NCBI GenBank assembly: GCA_963556695.1 | Contig: CAUWAG010000012.1 | Coordinates: 2,852,001 to 2,916,000, forward strand | Length of the DNA: 64,000 bases | From: Anthostomella pinea | Taxonomy: Eukaryota; Ascomycota; Sordariomycetes; Xylariales; Xylariaceae | Direction of reading: 5' to 3' | Shown: positions 55,690-64,000 of the stretch, one piece after another | How the letters are laid out: every line of letters starts with the position of its first letter | Numbering within the stretch: the stretch's first letter is position 1 | Notes under the pieces: generated by a model | The model's input: only the letters and a program-made list of their open reading frames with translations | Database searches by the model: none | What the model was told of the DNA's origin: nothing | Position numbers and translations under genes: made by a program

Positions 55690-56780
55690 ATTAGAATCCG
55701 TCGATATAAAGCTTTTACGGAAGCGAACTCTCGCAGCAGTTGCTGGCCCCTCATTACAGCCACCGTCCCAACAATATCTCCCACCTAAGAAGCGCCACTG
55801 AGTCTCTATCGACGACGAAAACAAGCTCCCATCGTTGCCAGCCCCCCAGAAGATATCTCTTAGCGCAATGGATGGTAATGCGACGCGATTTAACCGATCA
55901 GCCCCAGAAGGAAGAAACCGCGCCCGCCGCCTTCCCACGACAACACCGACGATGATGTCTTTGGTGCGGCACCAGACCCGGTTCGGGTTGATAATCTACA
56001 GGCCACCCCGAGGCCATCGCGGAGCATCAGTTCGTGATCGCAGTATCTGACGCAGCTCAACGAGATGACATCCCTACCCCCATCAACGGCCTCCCACTCG
56101 TCCCGCACGTCGCGCACACGGTCTACAAGCCTCATCAGGCGAGCCAGCGATCTCCTAAAACTTAAGCAAGGCCGTACACTGGATACAGGTCAACATGAAA
56201 GATCTCTCCAAACGAGTGGCAGAGACCAAGCAGCCCTCAGCCGTGTCACTCTTTAACAAAACCCGACGGATTGCCCGGTCTGGCAAAGGATACCTGCCGG
56301 CGCAGCTACAGCAGCCTCTCGAGGACAAGCTGGGGCTGTCGGATGACGACGCCGACAAGTTCGTCACTCGGGATCCCCTGCTGCTGGATGAGGCGACATT
56401 AGCGCGGCGCAAGGTCAAGGCACGCCGTCTTTTGGGCAAAGCAGCGACAGATGCGGACCTGTCGTCGTCCGTCCTGGTCGGAGAGCCCCTAGAAGCAGAA
56501 CTGGAACGGCTGTAGGGGATAGTCGATCGGACTGGCGCCTTCAAGATGGCACCACGCGCACATGGCGATCCCTTGACCCTTTACCAAGGCGCTGGCGCAG
56601 CCCGGCCAACAGCACGAGGCTGGGTGCTTGTGGCATAATAGCATACCCAGGCCGCACAGGCGGCGTGCGACAACAAGCCCAGAAAGCTATCTTTGCGGCT
56701 CTGGACATCCTAGATCCCCAAGTAATGTTGATTGTAAATCCTCATTCTATATCTCGCAATACTGATTGCAGCCTTATTGG
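55690..56780 (+). other. Decayed coding-like region with one clean ORF (56195-56515)
   Basis: The 106-residue frame at 56195-56515 is Lys/Arg/Leu-rich (KDLSKRVAETKQ, YLPAQLQQPLEDKLGLSDDD, LARRKVKARRLLGKAA), with helix-forming composition. Flanking frames (PTPINGLPLVPHVAHTVYK) look protein-like but are broken. It is probably a remnant of one gene or mobile element; no family recognised. Confidence 0.3.
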
Positions 56781-56792
56781 TACGCTCTTTGT

Positions 56793-57523
56793 CTATAAAA
56801 GATCATCCAGCCTACACTGACTTTGCCGGTGGCCTATTGAGCCACAATTTATGCACTGATCCGTCCTTTTCCTAAATTCACGGACGCGATTGACTTCATG
56901 CCTAGATGCCACGCAACGTTCATGGTAATGATCTTTTTGAGCATACCTGAAGCACCACAATAAGTCGTTGAACGGACAAACCCTTTGTCGGTGGTCTTTA
57001 AGCCACAATTCCAACATCGACCTGAGCTTATCCTATTACCGCGGCCTCGGCGCACTCTTAATTCACCTGCATAACAAGCCTTAAGGTTATGACCGTCCGT
57101 ATCGCACCTGATGCATTGTAGTGGGTTGACTAGCCCATATGGGCGGGTTAACTGACGTGATGTGTTAGCAACGAATTGCAAGCTCGTAATCTACTTACGC
57201 TGCGCATCTGACTGCCTGGCTATTTCCTGACGCAGTCGATGCCTTGCTTTGTCTCTTCCCTCTCCGTAGAGAGGCGGCATGGAGACATCAAAGATTCCCA
57301 GCAAACAGTAAGCTTCGTCTTCTTCACGTGTGGTCGCTCGAAGTTCTGACCATCGCCATCGTTCTTTAATGCTAAACTCGGACAGCGCACGATGCCCGCA
57401 GAGGGCATCAATTGCAATTCCAGCTGTTTTGGCAATTTTTTTCGCTTCAGTCGCCTTATCGGAGAGGAGCTGGCCTCGTAAAGAGAAGAACTCGACAGTG
57501 CGTGGAGCGACAAGCTCTTGCAT
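56793..57523 (-). pseudogene. HET-domain end fused to CCHC zinc knuckles, degenerate
   Basis: 57523-57191 encodes the end of a HET (heterokaryon incompatibility) domain: LVAPRTVEFFS, GIAIDALCGHRALSEFS, TTREEDEAYCLLGIFDVSMP and PLYGEGRDKARHRLRQEI. The start is missing (no WFTRGW part upstream). A GTAAGT donor at 57190 and an about 48-bp intron with GCTAACAC branch lead into CCHC knuckles: CIRCDTDGHNLKAC, CWNCGLKDHRQRVC (needs a one-base shift), CFRYAQKDHYHERC (second Cys replaced by Tyr) and CINCGSIGHRQSQC. HET proteins trigger allorecognition cell death in fungi; this one cannot be functional. Confidence 0.72.
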
Positions 57524-58189
57524 AAGTCTCGTGTTATTGGTTCAAAGGGGTTCGAATTGGTATGCCGCGGACCCAAAAGGGGCGGCCCCTGAAGGAGCCA
57601 AAACGGTGAGATTCCGGAGCGGACATATGTAAAGCGTACAAACGTATTTTACGTTTTAAGCTTGCCGTTCTGTGGATATCATTACTTCGGCATCAGATAT
57701 AGCTTGGCGTACCTGACGCTATTCCAGGTTAGGATGCCCCGGCTGCCCACCATCGTCTTGGTGGCTCGTGCCCTGGTATGCACTAGCGTTACAATGTGAC
57801 ATAGCCGGTAACCGCGTAACCAGACTAGCACCGACTTCAGTCGACCTGATAGGCCGAAAAACCGAAGGATCATGTTCTCCTGCATGTTATATGCAGTTGG
57901 GTCACGACAACTAGGAATCGGAATACATGTCCAACCAGGATTCAATATCCACTTTCGGTGATTCCGAGCCATCAAGCAAGAATGGTAGTATCCAGAGCCT
58001 GCAGCTGCGCAGAACATTCGCTGCCCAGTGAAATATAAGCCCAGTCCGTACCGCCTTCGGTCGGTGTACACGCCTCCTCCAGCAAGTCTGAGCACCTCTC
58101 ACCACCCGCTGTTGGGAAACAGAACAACAATAATAAACAGACGCCCAGATAGACGAGGTCATTCAGAAATACGTTGATTCGTTGCAAAA

Positions 58190-60916
58190 ATGACAACGCG
58201 CAATGCTTCGGAAGCGAAAACCAGACACAAGTTCACTGAGGACGACTGCCGTCTTGAATTCCGGCAGGGTATAGAGCCAGCAAAGTGGCCAGAGCCCCAT
58301 AAGGTGACATTTCAACACGTCAATGAGCTTGGTTTCACTCGCTTCGACAAGTGGAAAGCAGAAGTGCACGCAAACTGGAGAAAATTTCCATAGAAATTAG
58401 ATACGAGAAGACAGGCAGAAGAAATAGTTGAGAAGGCCAAGCAATGTCTCCGAGAAGGCAAAAACGAACGAGAGTGGCGGAGTGAAATTGAGCCGTCGGT
58501 TTTTGCAAGGATGGCCAAAGATGTATCATGGCAAGTCCTCGACATATATTAAATTTTACTTTTAGGCTTCGCATCGAACAAACTGCTAATCATTGTTCTC
58601 ACTAGTCGTTGGTACGGGTCGAGACTGTGGAGAGCAGATGTAGAAGCTATGGTAGACGCAAAAGAGGAGTTTGCAGCGCTTCTCGAGCATGGTAAGAAAA
58701 GCAGAAGACACTGCGAATGTCCGACAGAAGGCCTATTTGCGTAAGAGACCTGAGACGATTTTTTCTTTTTGTTTGGAACCCGAGCTAACGACAACTACAG
58801 ACGCGAGCTACGCCTAAGCTCAATGTTCTCGTATCGAGAAGAGGGAATCGTGAGCCACGACTTGGCAACCAGAGCTAAGCTAAAGAAAAAATTCGAAAAG
58901 CCCGATAAGGTTTATGGCCTTCGTCAAGTTGGAACCTTGCTGAAACTACTACGCGCTAAAGTTGGCGATGATGAGTCTTGCACCCTCGAAGAGAGACTCA
59001 ACCCTACCCTGTTTCCGCACGACTTGAAGCCTCAGGTGTTTCCATTTTTATTGCTTGAAGCCAAGTCGCAGGATCATGCATCGTTCGAACGAATCGACAA
59101 CCAGACGGGATTGATGATACACAAGTGCCTTGCCATTCAGCAAAGGCTGCGGGATGCGACGTCGTCAGTCAGCCAGTGGATAGCAGGTCCACTCTGCTGG
59201 TATATTTCAAGCATCGGCGCGAGTTGGAGGATCGCTGCAGGGTATGCAGTAGAAAGCAGTCGCATCGACTTTGTAAGTTACCCGCATGCTCTTCTATCGC
59301 ACGCTAATCAACGTGTGAAGGAAGTAGCCAATCTTTGGGTCGGTCGAATTGATGAGTCGAACGGGGCCTTGCAGCTTTTGCTAATTGCTGACTACATCTG
59401 CGACTGGGCGCGGAATGTGCATCGCGAAGCAATGATAAGAAGCTTACATAAGCTGGCCACTGCTTCGTCTCTGAACGATGTCGCGTCGCTTCAGTCATTT
59501 GACAGGCTTACAGTCGATTCGTACCATGACAAGAGGGATACCCATCATTCTCAGCCACTGGGGGCTCTCGGTGAGGACGCCAGTCAGTTGAAGATGCTGA
59601 GAAAGCTGGAAAAAATGAACTCATGGGAATCGATAGAGTCGGAGGTGCCGCTCGAAGACCCGTTCAGACGATTTGACTCACACTTTGGCGCCGTCCGAAA
59701 CGCCGAGCGCATCCACACTCGATTCATGGGCCTTTACATCACACGGACAAATTTACCACTTCTGTGTAACTGCACAGACTCGGATAGAGAATCCAAGGCG
59801 ATTATGAACGACATTTCCAAACATCTGGAAACCGAAGAGCCGCTTATTATGGATCAGTCGAGCTTGGTCGACCTGGAGAAAGCCTGGACCGGCCACAATC
59901 GCACTATCCATGAAGACGAGTATACTTTTCACGAAGACTCAGAAGAAGAATTTCACGTGCTTCTGACCTTCTCATCGTTCGTGGATTCGGATTGGGACCT
60001 CAACAGAGAGCTCTGCTTCCTTGCCATAAGCCGACCTGCGAAGGAAATCTTATTGCAAAGGACTCGCAGGCGTAGAATTACACCAGCACCAGCCGATGGA
60101 ACTAGAACCCCACCAGATGCCATCGCTGAAATACTGAGACGTCATCGTCAGTGTTCCGTCCGACAGTCATTAACCGCGTGTCTGTACCGCTCATCAACTT
60201 GCCCTCAAACTCAAAGCAAATCCCAGACCGCCAATCCTGATACCTACGAAGGTGTCATATACGAGGATACGGAACACTATTATTTATTACATCATCGCAT
60301 GGGTGGCGGGTCACGAGATCTTGTTTGGTCGTTGTACCTTCGTCATCGAGTTGGTCGTAACGAGCCTTCCACGCCACTCCTTTGGGTATCCAACAGCCTT
60401 GATCTGCTGGGCTCGGAATGCCATGCTTTATCTTCGCCCTGGTCAACTTACAACATTGGAGAAGAAGATTTAGCAGTTCTCGCTCGTTCTTCCACGGTCT
60501 CACTTGCTGTACAGTCCGCGTTTTGCATTTTCGTTATAGATAGAGCCCAGACGCCTCACATGCTGCAGCTCGTTCGCAGTCGGAAACGGTCTTTCAGGTA
60601 CTACTACGTCACACAAAAGATAGGACTCGCAGATGGCCAAACGATCACGTGGAATACGACCCATGATATCGAGAAAAGGGGGGCAGCTCAAGAAGGTGCC
60701 GGAATAATTGCTTACATGGGAGAAAAGCTCTTATATGATCAAGACACAAGTTCAGAAGAGTTGTCTGACGCCGAAGATGAAGATTATGAACCAACCAGGG
60801 GCCAGGACAGTGATGGGGACAGCTCTGAGTATTCTGTCTTGTACGGCACCACTGAATTTAGCGAGGACGAGCGGGGAGAAGATGAGGGGTGGGAAGACGA
60901 GGAGGATGAAGACTAG
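58190..60916 (+). pseudogene. Large gene with PD-(D/E)XK-like motif, intact but for one nonsense codon
   Basis: Three exons fit exactly: 58190-58530, 58606-58740 and 58801-60916, sum 864 codons. The first intron uses a GC donor (TG|GCAAGT) with CACTAG acceptor. One in-frame TAG at 58391-58393 (after NWRKFP) interrupts. A central segment has ERLNPTLFPHDLKPQ then VFPFLLLEAKS, an E-x-K core typical of fungal PD-(D/E)XK nuclease-like proteins, followed by helical IAGPLCWYISSIGASWRIA. The C-terminus is strongly acidic (DEDYEP, GEDEGWEDEEDED). Function unknown. Confidence 0.55.
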
Positions 60917-61186
60917 TGGGGCAAAATCGAGATTTGTGAGGGGCATGACAATGTTTAATCCCACCCGTGGTGAATGAATGGGTCCCACAGGGTAAAAAAG
61001 AGTTATGGAGCCCTTTGGCTCCGAGAAAAAGGGAGTCCAAGCTCGTGAATGATTATTCTGTGTCCACTGGTTACCCTATACATCTTTACTTAGTCTGTTA
61101 GGCACTTCCTGTCAAGGACCACACTACATACACGTAATCCACGCGTTGATACATATACACGTACATATACACATACATCCATTACA
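60917..61186. other. Intergenic with TACATATACAC microsatellite
   Basis: Tandem ACATATACACGTACATAT units lie at 61149-61180, adjacent to the SINE fragment. Confidence 0.5.
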
Positions 61187-61371
61187 TGACCCAAGGTCAT
61201 ACCGCCGCAACAACGGGGATGTCCTCGTGAGCGGGACTGACTGTACTTATTATCTTGATACCTCCACAACCCTGCGATGCAGAGGCTCTGGGAGGCGTGG
61301 TTTGCACTACGGAGGAGCAATCCCCCACGTTAAATACAAAACAAAACAAACAAACAAACAAAACAAAACAA
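61187..61371 (+). mobile_element. 5'-truncated SINE with A/C-rich tail
   Basis: It is flanked by the 12-bp duplication ACATCCATTACA (61175-61186 and 61372-61383). The body shares CCTGCGATGCAGAGGCTCTG and GGCGTGGTTTGC with the full-length SINE at 61813-62367 on the opposite strand. It ends in an (AAAAC/AAAC)n tail. Confidence 0.72.
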
Positions 61372-61812
61372 ACATCCATTACACGAAGACGGACCCTCTT
61401 GGCACACTACATACATGTCAAGCTCTTGTGTATGTATATGTATGTATTTGCGTGTATCTGAGGTAGATATGTAGGTAGTATAAGAAGCAATGTCAAGTAG
61501 TAAAAAGTTATGGTGATGATGGTTTCTGGAGGAGTGAGCTCGGACCACCGAGAGATATTCCGACGTGGCACTCGGTACTTAGTTTTTACTCCGACTATTA
61601 CGTGAAATCTTAGTTTCAAAGCATCGCGTCACCACAACGCGCGCGTCTGCCATTATCACCTGCCGTCAGTGCGATACTGCCCACTAACTAACTATTCGAC
61701 GCGACTTCGAGATGAGTCCGACCCGGTCCAGCCAATGTCTGTAGAATGCGAAAGACTATTTTCGGCTGCTGGCCAGATGATTACACCTCTGCGTACGCGG
61801 CTGGATGCGCAT

Positions 61813-62367
61813 GATTGATTGATTGATTGTATTTATCGTGGGTGCAGTCCCTCCATAGGGCAAACCACGCCGCCCAGAGCCATTGCATCGCAAGGTTATA
61901 AAGGTGTCAGTCTAGATACATTCAGAACCACGCACGAGCCTATCCTCGCTGTAGCGGTACCAACCTGGAGTGACCAGATGGTTTTAGTCAATATCCAAGC
62001 ACGATTCCGTCAGAAAAACCTCCTGTCCAGTGACAAAGCGACCCAGTGAACCTCAGTTTTCTGGTGTACATATCGTTCCAGTAGCCGTTCGATATATGTC
62101 GTATTGGTGGGTGAAGTAGGTGTTTGTTATCTGCTAGCGAGGGAAACTATAAGGGGAAAAACCTCACAAGAGTGGGTGTTATGGAGACAAGCTGTTTGGC
62201 TATCGGGTTCTGCGATAAGGGGCCTCTCCACTGTCGTGTGCTGGTTGTCGACTCGCACAAGCCGGGTCAGAAGGGGGCCATAGCAGGATTTGAACCCACT
62301 TGTTCTCGTCGCCCACCGCACAAACGAGAACACAACCAGGCGCATTTGACCATTGCGCCATACGGCC
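61813..62367 (-). mobile_element. tRNA-headed SINE, 555 bp, in hAT remnant
   Basis: Minus strand. The 5' end (62367) is the first base of a tRNA-like head with box A TGGCGCAATGGT and box B GGTTCAAATCC. A unique middle region follows, then a 3' part with TTGCGATGCAATGGCTCTGG and GGCGTGGTTTGC. It ends in (AATC)n at 61813-61828. The target duplication GGCTGGATGCGCAT lies at 61799-61812 and 62368-62381. Confidence 0.8.
62276..62367 (-). other. tRNA-like head of the SINE
   Basis: 92 nt. The acceptor stem (GGCCGTA with TATGGCC), D stem (GCGC/GCGC) and T arm (GTGGG TTCAAAT CCTGC) pair well. The region between D and T arms has a TGTTCTCGT/ACGAGAACA stem that does not give a standard anticodon arm. 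The boxes form an internal Pol III promoter; it is not called as a working tRNA. Confidence 0.65.
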
Positions 62368-62737
62368 GGCTGGATGCGCATATAATTGATATGTGCCAGG
62401 TCCTGCGATCTTGGCTTCGGGCAGGCGTTGTCACAGAGCTGGATTATCTCCTAGTTTCGCCTGACGAAGAGCAGGAAGCGCTGAAAACAGCCCGAATGGG
62501 CGACGAGGAGTTCGGGAAGTGGGCAACGCGGTGGCTCACAGACGATTCCGACAGCTTGCTGGAGGTAGAGGCTCGATGGGACATGTAAACGGGTACTGAG
62601 AGCCTCAACGCCACTACGTCATCTTCATCATGTACATGCGTGTACATACATACATCGAAGACCTCCGTTGATACACTACACGAGGGTGTTGCTGACTAAA
62701 ATACGCGTACATACCCTATGGGCCAATATGTACGTGT

Positions 62738-63130
62738 ATGTATGTAGTGTGGTCCGTGCAATTACTACGATGCACCGGATACACCTCTGCAATCGCTACC
62801 TTGTATGACCACGGCTATTGCGAAAGAAGTACGCACTGCCGCCGAAAGGCATTCAGTAAGAAAGGCTGGACATGTTGTACTTGTTTCTCCCCTGTCGCGA
62901 GCGGGCGTCACAACACCAATTGTGGTAACGTTAGGTGCCGTCACAAAAACTGCCATCATTGCACATTGGCGCCTCCGGAGGAATTTGTAAGTGTCATCTA
63001 CCCGTCTCACGTAGCGGCGCTAATGGGTACCAGCAGGAAGTGGATTATACATATGGCTAGGGGTGATTGGTCGTTCCGATGGAACTGGCAGATGCGTGAA
63101 GGGGCCGGGGAGTTGTCCTGCACATTATAA
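62738..63130 (+). CDS. Cys/His-rich putative zinc-binding ORF
   Basis: 130 codons from ATG 62738. The useful part is CERSTHCRRKAFSKKGWTCC, then TNCGNVRCRHKNCHHC, a dense C/H pattern of the kind found in small fungal zinc-binding proteins near HET genes. Sequence on both sides is unremarkable, and the N-terminal 25 residues come from TACATA-type repeat DNA, so the true start may be later or exons may be missing. Role unknown. Confidence 0.4.
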   Translation: MYVVWSVQLLRCTGYTSAIATLYDHGYCERSTHCRRKAFSKKGWTCCTCFSPVASGRHNTNCGNVRCRHKNCHHCTLAPPEEFVSVIYPSHVAALMGTSRKWIIHMARGDWSFRWNWQMREGAGELSCTL

Positions 63131-63283
63131 GGCTCACTTGCTCCCTCGGCTGAATGCTGGATCTCATGTTCTCATTACTTCGGATCCCACAGGGCTACAC
63201 CTCTCTACCGTCCATCCTCATACACCTAGTCATCATTTATCCTTCAATTCATATTCGCTCTCATCCTGGGAATCAATCATACC

Positions 63284-64000
63284 ATGCGCGATTTCTATCT
63301 AGAGCAGATCACGTGGGACATAGAATATAATCCGGACAGTAATATCACTCTCTACATTCTCCATAAGGGTGCTGCATTCCGCATCTGCTATGTCGCAGAG
63401 GCCCTCAAGGCCTCGCCTCTTGCTTTGGAGCAGCACCGCGAGTGTTCCCGCATACTGCACCAGGGCGATGGCGACCCAGATGCAATTCGTCCAGTGGCAG
63501 AGCGTCTCACAAAGCCTTTCGAGGAACTCATGAACCGGCTGCTTCCAAGCCCAGCGACAGAGTTTCAGTTGACCGAGTCGCTGCATGGTTATCTGTACCC
63601 GCCGTCATTCGAACTCGAAGCGAGAGCAGCTGAAAGCAGTGAAGGTGTTGTTCAGGCACACTTTCTGGGGGCCGTCTCGCGACAGAAGGGCGGTGCTTGC
63701 GGACTTGTTGTCGGTTTCCTCCAACCTCATCTGTCCTCGCTACTTGCCTTGAACGTGAAGACATACTCATCCGGTCAGGTCCAGGTTCTGGCCTATCACG
63801 TCACACCGCGCGCGCGTCGAGCTCCATCCAAAGTCTTGGTCGGCAATACTGTGTTCTTCTTCAAACTTTTCATGCGACCACATGATCATGGACGTCACGA
63901 ACTGCAGTCATTCGTCAAGATACTGGCGGATGCTGAGGCAAGCCGCCCCCTGCTTTCCGAGGCGCGCATCTGCCGCCTACATGGCTTGCTTATCGACGAA
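63284..64000 (+). CDS. Unknown fungal protein, 5' part; runs off the window
   Basis: ATG 63284 (ACCATGCGCG) opens 239 codons without a stop to the edge. Sequence starts MRDFYLEQITWDIEYNP, then PFEELMNRLLPSPATEFQLT, LYPPSFELEARA, VFFFKLFMRP and ends ARICRLHGLLIDE. The order (N-terminal region, then RLHGLLIDE just before the edge) recalls fungal accessory proteins in which a protein-kinase-like domain follows, but that domain would lie outside. No signal peptide. No interruptions are seen, unlike most neighbours. Confidence 0.6.
   Translation, partial: MRDFYLEQITWDIEYNPDSNITLYILHKGAAFRICYVAEALKASPLALEQHRECSRILHQGDGDPDAIRPVAERLTKPFEELMNRLLPSPATEFQLTESLHGYLYPPSFELEARAAESSEGVVQAHFLGAVSRQKGGACGLVVGFLQPHLSSLLALNVKTYSSGQVQVLAYHVTPRARRAPSKVLVGNTVFFFKLFMRPHDHGRHELQSFVKILADAEASRPLLSEARICRLHGLLIDE

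Larger units (their letters stand above)
61687..62588 (+). pseudogene. hAT transposase C-terminal fragment, split by a SINE
   Basis: Plus-strand frame DESDPVQPMSVECERLFSAA then GQMITPLRTRLDAH is the hAT C-terminal dimerisation block. It stops at the SINE inserted at 61813. Past the SINE the same gene resumes in the frame ending at 62588: IIDMCQVLRSWLRAG, then an acidic tail to the stop. The SINE duplicated 14 bp (GGCTGGATGCGCAT). Upstream hAT catalytic parts are absent, so the fragment was already truncated. Confidence 0.7.

Noticed and set aside
57682..58196. Secreted protein gene divergent from the PD-(D/E)XK-like gene
   Set aside because: The signal-like frame starts on TTG, stops quickly and needs frame changes; no splice sites unify it.
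62276..62367. Functional tRNA gene
   Set aside because: A and B boxes, acceptor stem and T arm are good, but the anticodon arm does not fold normally and the 5' end coincides with a SINE bounded by target duplications.
62124..62380. First half of the 154-codon ORF as a gene
   Set aside because: It is SINE sequence fused by chance to the resumed hAT frame.

Overview
The window is nuclear DNA of a filamentous ascomycete (Pezizomycotina; the exact class cannot be fixed from sequence alone). Supporting signs are short introns of about 48-190 bp with GT/AG ends and CTAAC/CTAAT-type branch sites, fungal-specific families (Zn2Cys6 regulator, HET domain), and repeats degraded into TpA-rich, stop-filled DNA, as expected from repeat-induced point mutation (RIP).

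Layout. 0-13 kb: a multi-exon unknown gene carrying a nonsense codon, a 90-residue two-exon gene, a five-exon membrane-anchored six-hairpin glycosidase-like gene and a C2H2-like zinc-finger gene. 13.7-18.4 kb: a conserved housekeeping block with RMI1 (dissolvasome), divergent VPS51 (GARP tether), a NIF3-family gene and a BolA-like gene. 19.3-24.8 kb: a minus-strand tandem array of four small paralogous two-exon genes, one frameshifted. Each is preceded by the same block carrying CCATTGTT boxes; a fifth block has lost its gene. 25-31 kb: AP-1 beta adaptin, a small membrane protein and a HIRIP3-like histone chaperone. 31-37.5 kb: a stand-alone thioesterase, an SDR and a Zn2Cys6 regulator, with two short TA/TIR elements (MITEs), one inside the regulator's first intron.

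38.6-52.9 kb is a nested transposon block. A RIP-degraded Tad1-like LINE holds a solo LTR and an LTR-like insert. A RIP-degraded TIR element is split by a full Copia element with identical LTRs, a 5-bp target duplication and two in-frame stops. Other solo LTRs have intact 5-bp duplications. 53-64 kb is a decayed accessory region: a cytochrome P450 pseudogene, a HET/zinc-knuckle pseudogene, a nearly intact gene with a PD-(D/E)XK-like motif and one nonsense codon, a hAT transposase fragment split by a tRNA-headed SINE, a second truncated SINE, a Cys-rich ORF and an unfinished gene running off the right edge.

The most novel-looking signal is the small-gene array with its repeated promoter block. 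Next are the layered transposon history, in which one TIR family occurs at three ages, and the SINE family resolved to base-pair ends. All calls come from reading and translating the sequence; no database search was run.
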